DNA from: [Phormidium] sp. LEGE 05292
GTDB taxonomy: Bacteria; Cyanobacteriota; Cyanobacteriia; Cyanobacteriales; Aerosakkonemataceae
Assembly (NCBI RefSeq): GCF_015207735.1
Contig: NZ_JADEWG010000014.1
Span: forward strand, 18,160-82,159
DNA length: 64,000 bases
Direction: 5' to 3'
Positions 9,348 to 17,298 of this stretch are shown here, in pieces. Position 1 is the first letter of the stretch; every line of letters starts with the position of its first letter. Below the pieces are notes generated by a model, which was given only the letters and a program-made list of their open reading frames with translations, searched no databases and had not been told where the DNA came from. The translations under genes were made by a program, and so were the position numbers.

Positions 9348-10589
9348 ATGGAACTTAAAGATACAAAACCTAACAGTCAAGGAACTAAGAAATTTGCTAT
9401 GCCCAAGGTATTTACTTATTTGTCACTGCTGTTATTAGGATCGGGAATTAGCTTGGCTGGTAGCAATTTATTATCACAAAGTAATCTGCCTTCCCAAGCA
9501 ACTGATAAATCAGTTACCTCAAACATCGTAGCCCAATTACCATTTAACTCCGATCAGAATTTTGTCACTAGTGTAGTACAAAACGTCGGGCCAGCAGTAG
9601 TGAGAATTGATGCTTCGAGAAGCGTTAGCAGCAGAATGCCAAGAGGTATGGAGGAAGATCCCTTTTTTGGTCAATTTTACGGTGGTCGCGGAATGCCAGA
9701 ATCCCCACGATCGCGCCAAGTCAGCGAAACTGGTTCCGGGTTTATCATCAACTCTGACGGTCATATTTTGACTAACGCCCACGTTGTTTCCGGTAGTGAT
9801 ACCGTGAGAGTTACCCTGAAAGATGGTCGGGCTTTAACAGGTAAAGTGTTAGGTGCAGACTCTGTGACTGACGTAGCAGTGATTAAAGTTGATACGCAAA
9901 ATTTGCCGACAGTGAAGCTGGGTAATTCTGATAGTTTAAAACCGGGTGAATGGGCGATCGCGATCGGCAACCCCCTTGGTTTAGATAATACCGTTACCAC
10001 AGGAATTGTCAGCGCCACAGGTCGCAGCAGTCGTCAAGTTGGCGTTCCCGATCAACGAGTTAAATTTGTGCAAACAGACGCAGCCATTAACCCTGGTAAT
10101 TCTGGTGGCCCACTGTTAAACGCTTCTGGGGAAGTAATAGGGATCAACACAGCCATTATTCAAGGTGCTCAAGGCATTGGTTTTGCCATCCCAGTCAACA
10201 CTGCCAAAAACATTGCTGACAAACTGATTTCTCAAGGTAAGGTACAACATCCTTACTTGGGCATTCAGATGGTAGACCTGACTCCTGAGATTAAGCAAAA
10301 TATCAACAGCGATCCTGAACTAAATTTGAACGTCAATGAAGATGATGGCGTGTTAGTTGTCCGAGTCATGCCAAATTCCCCAGCCGAAAAAGCCGGATTA
10401 CGTTCTGGTGATATCATCAGCAAAGTCAACAATCAATCAGTAGAAGACTCTAATGCTGTACAACAAGCCGTAGATGCCAGCAGTGTTGGTGCTCGTTTGC
10501 CAATGGAAGTGCGTCGCGGTGGTCAGAATGTTGATTTAGTTGTTCAGCCTGGTGCTTTGCCTAACAGACAGCAACAGCAACAAGAATAA
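9348..10589 (+). CDS. HtrA/DegP-type serine protease (S1C) with PDZ domain
   Basis: This 413-residue periplasmic protease has an N-terminal hydrophobic segment at about residues 20-40 acting as signal or anchor. The trypsin-like domain carries the triad His145 (TNAHVVSG), Asp175 (SVTDVAVIKV) and Ser252 (NPGNSGGPLL). One PDZ domain follows at about 300-400 (HPYLGIQMVD, GVLVVRVMPNSPAEKAGLRSGDII). Such proteases degrade or refold damaged envelope proteins. Cyanobacteria usually carry several (HtrA, HhoA, HhoB), and which one this is cannot be fixed here. AGGAG lies 12 bases before the ATG. The gene is monocistronic, closed by a strong terminator at 10638. The C-terminus is a Gln-rich tail. Confidence 0.93.
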   Translation: MELKDTKPNSQGTKKFAMPKVFTYLSLLLLGSGISLAGSNLLSQSNLPSQATDKSVTSNIVAQLPFNSDQNFVTSVVQNVGPAVVRIDASRSVSSRMPRGMEEDPFFGQFYGGRGMPESPRSRQVSETGSGFIINSDGHILTNAHVVSGSDTVRVTLKDGRALTGKVLGADSVTDVAVIKVDTQNLPTVKLGNSDSLKPGEWAIAIGNPLGLDNTVTTGIVSATGRSSRQVGVPDQRVKFVQTDAAINPGNSGGPLLNASGEVIGINTAIIQGAQGIGFAIPVNTAKNIADKLISQGKVQHPYLGIQMVDLTPEIKQNINSDPELNLNVNEDDGVLVVRVMPNSPAEKAGLRSGDIISKVNNQSVEDSNAVQQAVDASSVGARLPMEVRRGGQNVDLVVQPGALPNRQQQQQE

Positions 10590-10637
10590 GGAAAGCCAAA
10601 GAACACAACCGAGTAAACTAAAGTAAATTTGTTTCCT

Positions 10638-10664
10638 GGGATAGGTGTTTCGCCTATCCCTTTT
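10638..10664 (+). terminator. Rho-independent terminator
   Basis: GGGATAGG (10638-10645) pairs with CCTATCCC (10653-10660), extended by G and C next to the loop, and is followed by TTTT. It closes the protease gene and lies directly against the start of the next ORF. Confidence 0.85.
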
Positions 10665-10666
10665 GT

Positions 10667-11557
10667 ATGATGAAGGAGGAAGCCATACTAACTAATAACG
10701 CTTTCAGGGAATTTGTGGTGTACATATACAGATATCTGGAAAATAGATCCAAATCTTTTTTAATCGGGTTAGGTATTTTACTGGTAATTGTAATCGGGTT
10801 CATTGATTACCTAATCTCACCTGATATTGCTTCAATATTTTTTCTCCTTCCTGTAGCTTTAGGCAGTTGGTTTGTCAGTGAAAAATTTGGTATATTAATA
10901 TCTTTAACTTGCGCTATAGCCTGGTTTATAATTTATCAATTAAAAGGTGAAATTCTCTTACCAAATTATCTTCCTTATTGGAATGCTTTCATCCGTTTAT
11001 CCTTTTATTTGACCGTAAACTATCTGCTTGCAGAATTACATAACGCCCGGAAAAGAGAAAGTAAATTAGCCAGAACTGATGAAATAACTGGTGTGGCTAA
11101 CCGCAAATTATTTGTTGAGTTTGCTAGTATGGAATTGAAGAAGTCGCGGCGTTATGGTCATCCTTTTACAGTAACTTATATTGATTTAGATAATTTTAAA
11201 AATATTAATGATTACGGTGGCTATAAAGTGGGCGATCGGGTTTTACAAGTAGTAGCACAGACTATCAAAAATACAGTCCGAGAGACTGATATTGTGGCTC
11301 GAATTGGTGGGGATGAATTTATTATTTTCTTACCTGGATTAGCTTATGAACCTGCTCAAATAGTGATGAATAGAGTCCGTAATATGCTTTTAGAAACTAT
11401 GGATAAAAATGTTTGGCCTATAACTTTTAGTATTGGCGCTATTACTTATATTAATTGTCCAGAAACAGTTGAAGAAATAATCGAAAAAGCTGATTATTTG
11501 ATGTATTGTATTAAAAATAAAGGCAAAAATATTATTGAGCATATTACGGAGATTTAA
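10667..11557 (+). CDS. membrane-bound diguanylate cyclase (GGDEF)
   Basis: This protein of up to 296 residues has about four hydrophobic helices at residues 30-125 and a C-terminal GGDEF domain that makes cyclic di-GMP. The active site reads RIGGDEF near residue 210, intact. RETD stands five residues before it as a product-binding I-site, so feedback inhibition is likely. The start is uncertain. The ATGs at 10667 and 10670 sit 2-5 bases after the terminator T run with no ribosome site, while a strong AGGAGG (10674-10679) lies just inside the ORF ahead of an in-frame ATA. It may be leaderless, or read from a rarer start. The N-terminal sensor resembles no named ligand domain. Confidence 0.87.
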   Translation: MMKEEAILTNNAFREFVVYIYRYLENRSKSFLIGLGILLVIVIGFIDYLISPDIASIFFLLPVALGSWFVSEKFGILISLTCAIAWFIIYQLKGEILLPNYLPYWNAFIRLSFYLTVNYLLAELHNARKRESKLARTDEITGVANRKLFVEFASMELKKSRRYGHPFTVTYIDLDNFKNINDYGGYKVGDRVLQVVAQTIKNTVRETDIVARIGGDEFIIFLPGLAYEPAQIVMNRVRNMLLETMDKNVWPITFSIGAITYINCPETVEEIIEKADYLMYCIKNKGKNIIEHITEI

Positions 11558-11608
11558 ATCAATTATTGCATAAAGAAACGACTGTTAACGCTATTCGTAA
11601 ATATATAT

Positions 11609-11698
11609 TTAAGGATTGGGAAATAGGAAGGAAATTGCTAACATCCCAAATAAGCTGATAAGAGCAATGGAAATTATTGCTAAAATTGTTGTTAGCAT
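11609..11698 (-). CDS. possible 29-residue single-helix membrane peptide
   Basis: The frame begins MLTTILAIIS and ends SFLFPNP. It is almost entirely hydrophobic across one transmembrane length, with a terminal Pro-Asn-Pro. It lies in the 277-base gap between the diguanylate cyclase and the histidine kinase, on the kinase strand and downstream of it. No clear ribosome site precedes the ATG. Cyanobacteria carry many single-helix subunits of about 30 residues, but this one does not match any I can recall. The rest of the gap shows nothing. Confidence 0.25.
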   Translation of the reverse strand: MLTTILAIISIALISLFGMLAISFLFPNP

Positions 11699-11834
11699 AC
11701 TGAATACTAAATCAGAATTGGTCGATAAGAAGAAGTAATTAAAACTAAAGCTTCACCTTCTCAAATTATCAAGTAAATATGACAAAGTGATGTTTTTTTT
11801 GTGTCAAAGTTATGATATTTATTCAGGGAAATAC

Positions 11835-12926
11835 TTAAGCTAAAGGTAAAAAGAAGCTAAATGTACTACCTTTACTAAGTTGGCTTTCTACTTCAATTCG
11901 ACCACCTTGTAGTTCTACTAAGCGACGAGAGATAGCTAAACCTATTCCGGTTCCTCCAGAATATCTTGCTCTGGAACGATCGGCCCGCCAAAAACGCTCA
12001 AATACATGAGGTAAATCTTCTGGGGAAATTCCTTGTCCGGTGTCAATTACGGCAATCCAAAGTTTACTAGGTTCAGTCCAAACCCGCAAAATAATTGTAC
12101 CTTGACTAGTGTAGCGAACGGCGTTTCCTAAAAGATTAACTAAAATTTGTTCTATGCGATCGATATCTGCTAATACTAAAGGTAATTGTGCCGGACATTG
12201 GAGGCGTAAACTTGGGCCATCTTCTAATAATTGGTCAGCGAATTTTTGCACTAGTGATTCAAATAAAGGTCGCAAATTTACAGGTTGTAAATTAATTGGT
12301 AAATATCCAGCTTCAGCTTTGGAAAGTTCCTGCAAATCATTGACTAATCTTTCTAAGCGCCTGGTTTCTCTAGCTAATTGCTGATAAATTTCTGGTGATG
12401 GTTCTATTGTGCCATCAGCAAGTTCTTCTAAATAACCGCGAACTACAGTTAATGGTGTGCGTAATTCATGTGATAAATCGCTGACTAATTCTCGACGGCG
12501 AACTTCTACACCTTCAAGACTGGAAGCCATGTGATTAAAGCTACTTCCTAGTTGATTAAGTTCAGGAATTTCTAAGGAAGGTACTCGTTCATCTAAGTGT
12601 CCAGTGGCAAATTTTTGGGTAATTTCTTCCATTTGATTTAATGGTTGAACTATGCGCCGAGATACCCAATAACTTAATGCTCCAGCAGCGGTTGCGCCAG
12701 CTAAAACTGACCAAAAAGTGCTCCGACTCCAAGCAATTTCAAATCCTTGAATTAGCCTAGTTCGCGCATAACGTATTTGGTAGCCATCTCCTTCTAGTTG
12801 TTGTAAATGAAGAATAAAGATTCTCGGCGACGAGATTTTGCCAATAATTACTAAGCTGATTACTCCCACCATCATTACGAGGAGGTGGGAGAGGAATAAA
12901 CGCGATCGCAAACCAACTTTAGTCAT
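11835..12926 (-). CDS. sensor histidine kinase
   Basis: This 363-residue membrane kinase has two transmembrane helices (about residues 10-30 and 65-88) around a short extracytoplasmic loop. A HAMP domain follows at about 88-140. The dimerisation helix has the H-box SDLSHELRTPL (His about 153). The ATPase domain shows NLLGNAVRYT, DTGQGI, FERFWRAD and GGTGIGLAI. The loop is short, so sensing may be within the membrane. The gene lies 46 bases after the response regulator at 12973-13677 on the same strand, making a cognate pair. The signal is unknown. Divergence from the esterase gene at 13799 suggests the pair could regulate it, which is inference. Confidence 0.93.
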   Translation of the reverse strand: MTKVGLRSRLFLSHLLVMMVGVISLVIIGKISSPRIFILHLQQLEGDGYQIRYARTRLIQGFEIAWSRSTFWSVLAGATAAGALSYWVSRRIVQPLNQMEEITQKFATGHLDERVPSLEIPELNQLGSSFNHMASSLEGVEVRRRELVSDLSHELRTPLTVVRGYLEELADGTIEPSPEIYQQLARETRRLERLVNDLQELSKAEAGYLPINLQPVNLRPLFESLVQKFADQLLEDGPSLRLQCPAQLPLVLADIDRIEQILVNLLGNAVRYTSQGTIILRVWTEPSKLWIAVIDTGQGISPEDLPHVFERFWRADRSRARYSGGTGIGLAISRRLVELQGGRIEVESQLSKGSTFSFFLPLA

Positions 12927-12972
12927 TGGATTTTAGATTTTAGATTGATTATCCTGATAAATTTAGCCATAT

Positions 12973-13677
12973 TTAACCTGGGTCTTCAAATTTGTAACCA
13001 ACACCAATTACAGTTTTGATAAAGGTGGGATTTGCTGGGTCTAGTTCAATTTTTTTTCGCAGTCTGGCAACGTGAGTATCGACTACTCGTTCATCACCAA
13101 AAAAGTCATCTCCCCAAAGTTTATCTATTAATTGAGTCCGGTTCCAAGCGCGATTTGGTTGACTAATAAAAGTACTTAATAAGTTAAATTCTAGCGTGGT
13201 TAAGTCTAAAGTTTCTGCTTCATGAGGATGAATGTGTCTCTGGGCAGTACGCTGGTCTATATCAACAGTAAAATGAGGTGTACGATATACTAAACTATTG
13301 CCTCCTTGTCGTAAACTGCGGCGCAATAATGCTCGAACTCTAGCAACTAATTCTCTGGGGCTAAAAGGTTTAACTAAATAATCATCTGCGCCTGTGGATA
13401 AGCCGATTACGCGATCGATCTCTTCTCCTTTAGCAGTTAACATTAAAATATAAGGGTCTTTTGGCCCCGGTTTTTGCCGAATCCGGGCGCAAACTTCCAA
13501 CCCATCTAAACCAGGTAACATTAAATCTAAAATAATTAAATCTGGTTGCTGTTGTTGAAAAGTTTGCAGGGCACTTAATCCGTCTCGGCTTTGTTGACAG
13601 GAAAATCCTTCATTTTCCAAAGTTAGTTGAATTAACTTAGCGATTTCCGGTTCATCTTCGACAATCAAAATTTCCAT
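12973..13677 (-). CDS. OmpR/PhoB-family response regulator
   Basis: This 234-residue protein has a receiver domain at residues 1-120 with acidic Glu7 and Asp8, phospho-acceptor Asp51 (IILDLMLPG) and the conserved Lys in DDYLVKPFSPREL. A winged-helix DNA-binding domain follows, with LTTLEFNLLSTFISQPNRAWNR written in shorter form as LTTLEFNLL, then RVVDTHVARLRKKIE and VIGVGYKF. It is transcribed first in an operon with the histidine kinase 46 bases downstream. Its promoter region (13678-13798) is shared with the divergent esterase gene, where autoregulation would be expected. Confidence 0.94.
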   Translation of the reverse strand: MEILIVEDEPEIAKLIQLTLENEGFSCQQSRDGLSALQTFQQQQPDLIILDLMLPGLDGLEVCARIRQKPGPKDPYILMLTAKGEEIDRVIGLSTGADDYLVKPFSPRELVARVRALLRRSLRQGGNSLVYRTPHFTVDIDQRTAQRHIHPHEAETLDLTTLEFNLLSTFISQPNRAWNRTQLIDKLWGDDFFGDERVVDTHVARLRKKIELDPANPTFIKTVIGVGYKFEDPG

Positions 13678-13798
13678 TGACCAATTTACCTAAATAAATT
13701 TGGTGTTTACCTGTAATATAAACGTTATCTTACTGTCATCACAAAGACAAACCTCTATGAAACTATTCAATTAAAGCTATCTTTGGGAGTTTAACCTT

Positions 13799-14704
13799 AT
13801 GAAACTAGGGAAAATTTTAACCATATTTTCACTTACTTTAGCTATCTTAGCAGCAAGCGGATACTGGTATGTATTCATTGCTGGTGCGCCGCAGTTAGAC
13901 CCACCCAAAGCGGAAGCAAATACAGGATTAAAGTTTGAACTAAAGACTTATAAAAGTGCAGCAATGGGTGAAGTGCGAACCTATGGTTTAATACTACCAC
14001 CAGATTATGCTCAAAATCCTGAAAAACGCTATCCCGTGATTTTTCTCCTACATGGAGGACATGGAGATGCTAGTGCTTGGGAACAGAAGGCGGCTGTTAC
14101 CACAGTATTGCACGATCTCTATGAAAAACATCAGTTACCACCGTCAATTGTCATTACTCCTGATGGTAACGATCGCCGGGGTACTAGTCCACTATGGGAC
14201 TCACAATATTACGATGGCCCAAACGGTAAAGTAGGTACAATGATTGGATCGGAATTAGTACAAGTAATTAAGTCACGTTACCGGACTTTGCCAAATCCTC
14301 AATATTGGGCAATGGGAGGACAATCTTCTGGTGGTTGGGGGGCATTTAATATTGGTTTACGTCATTTTAATAACTTTAGTATTCTATTTAGTTCCAGTGG
14401 TTACTTTACTGATGCTAGTGGTGCCAAAAATAGCCCGCAAAAGTTTATCCAACAGTTACCAGTAAAAGCAAGGCAGAACTTGCGAGTTTATTTGGATGCT
14501 GGAGAAGACGATCGCGATTTCTTAGTTGCTACACGCCAGTTTCATCAAACTTTAAATAGTTTAGGTATTGCTAATCAGTTTAATATGTTTCCTGGTGGAC
14601 ATGGTATTGTCGGGCCTGATGCTGGTTGGAACTATTGGCACAAACATTTATATGATGCTTTAATCTACGTAGGGCAGCAGTTCCAAAAGACCAGCAAAGT
14701 TTAG
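13799..14704 (+). CDS. exported alpha/beta-hydrolase, esterase D / Fes-type
   Basis: This 301-residue protein begins with a signal anchor (residues about 5-28), so the catalytic domain is periplasmic. The hydrolase core shows FLLHGGHGDASAWE with the oxyanion-hole HGG, the nucleophile elbow GGQSSGGWGA (Ser about residue 178), an Asp in DAGEDDRDF, and the final His in FPGGHGIVGPD. The family covers S-formylglutathione hydrolase, feruloyl esterase and envelope esterases. It is followed after 67 bases by an MprF-like synthase. In Pseudomonas and Enterococcus similar exported hydrolases remove amino acids from aminoacyl-phosphatidylglycerol, so that role is a reasonable guess here. Confidence 0.85.
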   Translation: MKLGKILTIFSLTLAILAASGYWYVFIAGAPQLDPPKAEANTGLKFELKTYKSAAMGEVRTYGLILPPDYAQNPEKRYPVIFLLHGGHGDASAWEQKAAVTTVLHDLYEKHQLPPSIVITPDGNDRRGTSPLWDSQYYDGPNGKVGTMIGSELVQVIKSRYRTLPNPQYWAMGGQSSGGWGAFNIGLRHFNNFSILFSSSGYFTDASGAKNSPQKFIQQLPVKARQNLRVYLDAGEDDRDFLVATRQFHQTLNSLGIANQFNMFPGGHGIVGPDAGWNYWHKHLYDALIYVGQQFQKTSKV

Positions 14705-14771
14705 GGAAAAAATCACAGTATTTTATCTAAAACATTAATTGCAATCCCAGCCCTAATTTCCTAAACTAAGT

Positions 14772-16478
14772 TTGACTGGAGAAGAATTTGGGGTTAATAC
14801 TTTGTTAGCAAAGCAAACGAAAATTGGTTTATGGATAGCGACACTACTTACAGCATTAATGGGAGTAGTTAATTTGTTATCTGCTGTGACACCAAGTTTA
14901 TCAGACAGAACTCATTGGTTGAGGGAAATTGTTCCCTTTGAAATTCGTGCTAGTGGACATATTTTTGCCGCACTGACTGGCTTTATTTTATTAACATTAG
15001 CAGCCAATTTATTGCGGCGCAAACGAGTTGCTTGGTTCCTAACTATTGTAGTATTAGTTATTTCGATTTTCAGTCATTTAATTAAAGGTTGGGATTATGA
15101 AGAGTGCATACTAGCTGGAGTATTATTAATTCAATTGCTATTCATGAGGAGAGTTTTTACTGCTCAATCCGATCGCCCTTCTATTGCCCAAGGAATTCTA
15201 GTATTAATAGGAGCCTTATTATTTACTACTGCTTATGGAACAGCTGGTTTTTTTATTCTTGATGGTAAATTTGAGGTTGATAAACAGCCAATTAATTTTA
15301 ATTTGATGCAAGCGTTCTTACAAACATTAGCTGTTTTTTTTACTGAAGATAATGCAGGTTTAGAAGCAAAAACTCGCTTTGGAAGTTTTTTTATAGATTC
15401 AATTTATGTGGTAGGAACTGCTACACTTGGCTATGCTTTAATTATGTTATTGCGCCCGGTTTTGTTGAGGAGGTCAGAGACAGAACAAGACCGAGAAAAA
15501 GCGGAAACAATAGTGCGAGAATATAGCCTTTCACCGCTTGCTAGATTAAGTTTATTAGATGATAAATTTTATTACTTTAGTCCTTCTGGTAAGACTGTAA
15601 TTGCTTATGTGCCAAAAGGTAGAGGCGCGATCGCTCTTGGCGATCCCATTGGGCCAAAAGAAGAACTAGCAGAAACAATTTTAGGATTTAATAAGTTTTG
15701 CTTTCTTAATGATTGGTATCCAGCATTTTACCAAACTGGCTCAGATAATTTAGAGATTTATCGGCTTTTAGGTTGGCGAATTTTGCAGATTGGTCAAGCT
15801 GCTATTGTTGATTTAAAAACTTTTAGTACTAAAGGTAAAGCTAATCAAAATTTAAGGACTGCTGTGAATCGTTTTACTAAATTAGGGTATGAAGTTAAAT
15901 TTTACGAACCACCAATTAGTAAAGAATTGCTAGATAAATTGAAACCTGTAAGCGATGAATGGTTGCAGATGATGAAAGGTGCAGAGAAGAGATTTTCTGT
16001 AGGGTGGTTTAACGATAAGTATTTACGGAATAATGCGATCGCTGTTATCCAGAATTCCTCAAGTGATATTGCAGCTTTTGCTAACTTGATCTCAGCAAAT
16101 AAATCAACAGAAATTGCGGTTGATTTGATGCGACGACGTGCTGATGTGGAAAATGGAGTGATGGAATTTTTATTTGTCTCCCTACTTCAGCATTATCAAC
16201 AACTTGGTTATGAAAGATTCGATCTTGGTTTATCGGCTCTTTCAGGTATTGGAGAAAAGCAAGAATCTCCCCGTTTAGAAAAAGCTTTGCGTTACCTTTA
16301 TCTACATTTGGATCATTTTTATAATTTTCAAGGATTACACAGTTTTAAAGAAAAGTTTCATCCTCATTGGGAACCTCGTTATTTAATATATCCCAGTTTA
16401 GCTGCTTTACCAGATGTGATTGTGGGATTGGTGCGGGCGGATTCTGGCGATCGTTTTTTGGATTATCTGCAACCATAA
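14772..16478 (+). CDS. MprF-like phosphatidylglycerol aminoacyltransferase (DUF2156)
   Basis: This 568-residue protein has about six transmembrane helices in residues 15-245 and a C-terminal DUF2156 (LPG synthase) domain in 250-560. Family markers include YVPKGRGAIALGDPIG, SLLDDKFYYFSPSG, RTAVNRFTKLGYEV, DLMRRR, GVMEFLF and FDLGLSALSG. Full-length MprF is about 840 residues with an extra flippase half. This one has only the synthase half, so it may make but not flip the lipid. The frame opens with a TTG at 14772. No good ribosome site precedes it and no ATG lies before residue 30, so the start is unsure. It follows the esterase gene and probably shares its transcript. Confidence 0.82.
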   Translation: MTGEEFGVNTLLAKQTKIGLWIATLLTALMGVVNLLSAVTPSLSDRTHWLREIVPFEIRASGHIFAALTGFILLTLAANLLRRKRVAWFLTIVVLVISIFSHLIKGWDYEECILAGVLLIQLLFMRRVFTAQSDRPSIAQGILVLIGALLFTTAYGTAGFFILDGKFEVDKQPINFNLMQAFLQTLAVFFTEDNAGLEAKTRFGSFFIDSIYVVGTATLGYALIMLLRPVLLRRSETEQDREKAETIVREYSLSPLARLSLLDDKFYYFSPSGKTVIAYVPKGRGAIALGDPIGPKEELAETILGFNKFCFLNDWYPAFYQTGSDNLEIYRLLGWRILQIGQAAIVDLKTFSTKGKANQNLRTAVNRFTKLGYEVKFYEPPISKELLDKLKPVSDEWLQMMKGAEKRFSVGWFNDKYLRNNAIAVIQNSSSDIAAFANLISANKSTEIAVDLMRRRADVENGVMEFLFVSLLQHYQQLGYERFDLGLSALSGIGEKQESPRLEKALRYLYLHLDHFYNFQGLHSFKEKFHPHWEPRYLIYPSLAALPDVIVGLVRADSGDRFLDYLQP

Positions 16479-16519
16479 ATGTTAGTGCAAGAAGGGAGAA
16501 TTCAGATTTTACAGTAGGG

Positions 16520-16565
16520 GAGGTTGAACCTCTCAAATTTCGTTCCCAGATTGAACCTGGGAACG
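16520..16565. repeat. two adjacent palindromes between convergent genes
   Basis: GAGGTTGAACCTC (16520-16532) is a near-perfect palindrome. CGTTCCCAG (16541-16549) pairs with CTGGGAACG (16557-16565). They sit between the convergent synthase and peroxiredoxin genes, where a two-way terminator would be expected, though no long T run follows. Confidence 0.5.
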
Positions 16566-16587
16566 AGACAATGGGAAACAAAACAGT

Positions 16588-17145
16588 TTAAGAAGATGCT
16601 TCTTGCAATTCGGTGAGACGTGCTAAAACTTCTTTGCTATGAACTGATGGGTTGACTCCTGTGAAAATTTCCCGGATTGCTCCATTGGGGTCAATAATAA
16701 AAGTGTGACGCATAGAAAGAGCGCCTAACCAAGAACCATAATCTTTACTAACTGTGCCTTTTGTATCGGCAAGTAAGGGAAATTTCAATCCTTCTGAATC
16801 ACAAAATTCGGCATGGGTATTTACAGAATCAGCACTAACACCAATTATTTGCGTATTTATTTGTTGGTATTTTGGCAAATCTTGTTGAAATCTCCGGGCT
16901 TCTAAAGTACAACCAGAAGTAAAGTCTTTGGGATAAAAATAAAGTACTACCCATTTACCACGATAATCAGAGATTGATACTTCACCATCACCTGTGTTTG
17001 TGGGTAATGTGAATGTTGGTGCGGGTTGATTTAAAGGAGGAAGTTTACCACCAAGGGCATCTGCACCGGGAATAAAGTTAAACCAAGGAAGTAAGGCTAA
17101 ACAAAGAACAAGCAAGATGCTAAAAAGGTGACGATGGAGTTTCAT
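16588..17145 (-). CDS. PrxQ/BCP-type peroxiredoxin, exported
   Basis: This 185-residue thiol peroxidase reduces H2O2 and organic peroxides. The N-terminus has a signal peptide (hydrophobic residues 7-25, then GADA before residue 31), so it acts in the periplasm or thylakoid lumen. The peroxidatic Cys79 lies in DFTSGCTLEA. PrxQ usually has its resolving Cys five residues later, but Arg84 stands there. The next Cys is in AEFCDSEG (about 117) and may resolve, or the enzyme may be 1-Cys. GVSADS and RHTFIIDPNG are typical of the family. It is monocistronic and convergent with the DUF2156 gene. Confidence 0.9.
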   Translation of the reverse strand: MKLHRHLFSILLVLCLALLPWFNFIPGADALGGKLPPLNQPAPTFTLPTNTGDGEVSISDYRGKWVVLYFYPKDFTSGCTLEARRFQQDLPKYQQINTQIIGVSADSVNTHAEFCDSEGLKFPLLADTKGTVSKDYGSWLGALSMRHTFIIDPNGAIREIFTGVNPSVHSKEVLARLTELQEASS

Positions 17146-17298
17146 TGGCAGAACAAAGGATGCTACTTTACATAATTTTACAATGTGCTAATTTAAATTT
17201 GCTATAGCAATCCTATTTAAGTTGTAAACTCCTCCTTTTCTATTCTCTGTGCCCTCTGCGCCTGGAGCGGTTTAAAAATCTAGTGTGGTCAAATAAAG

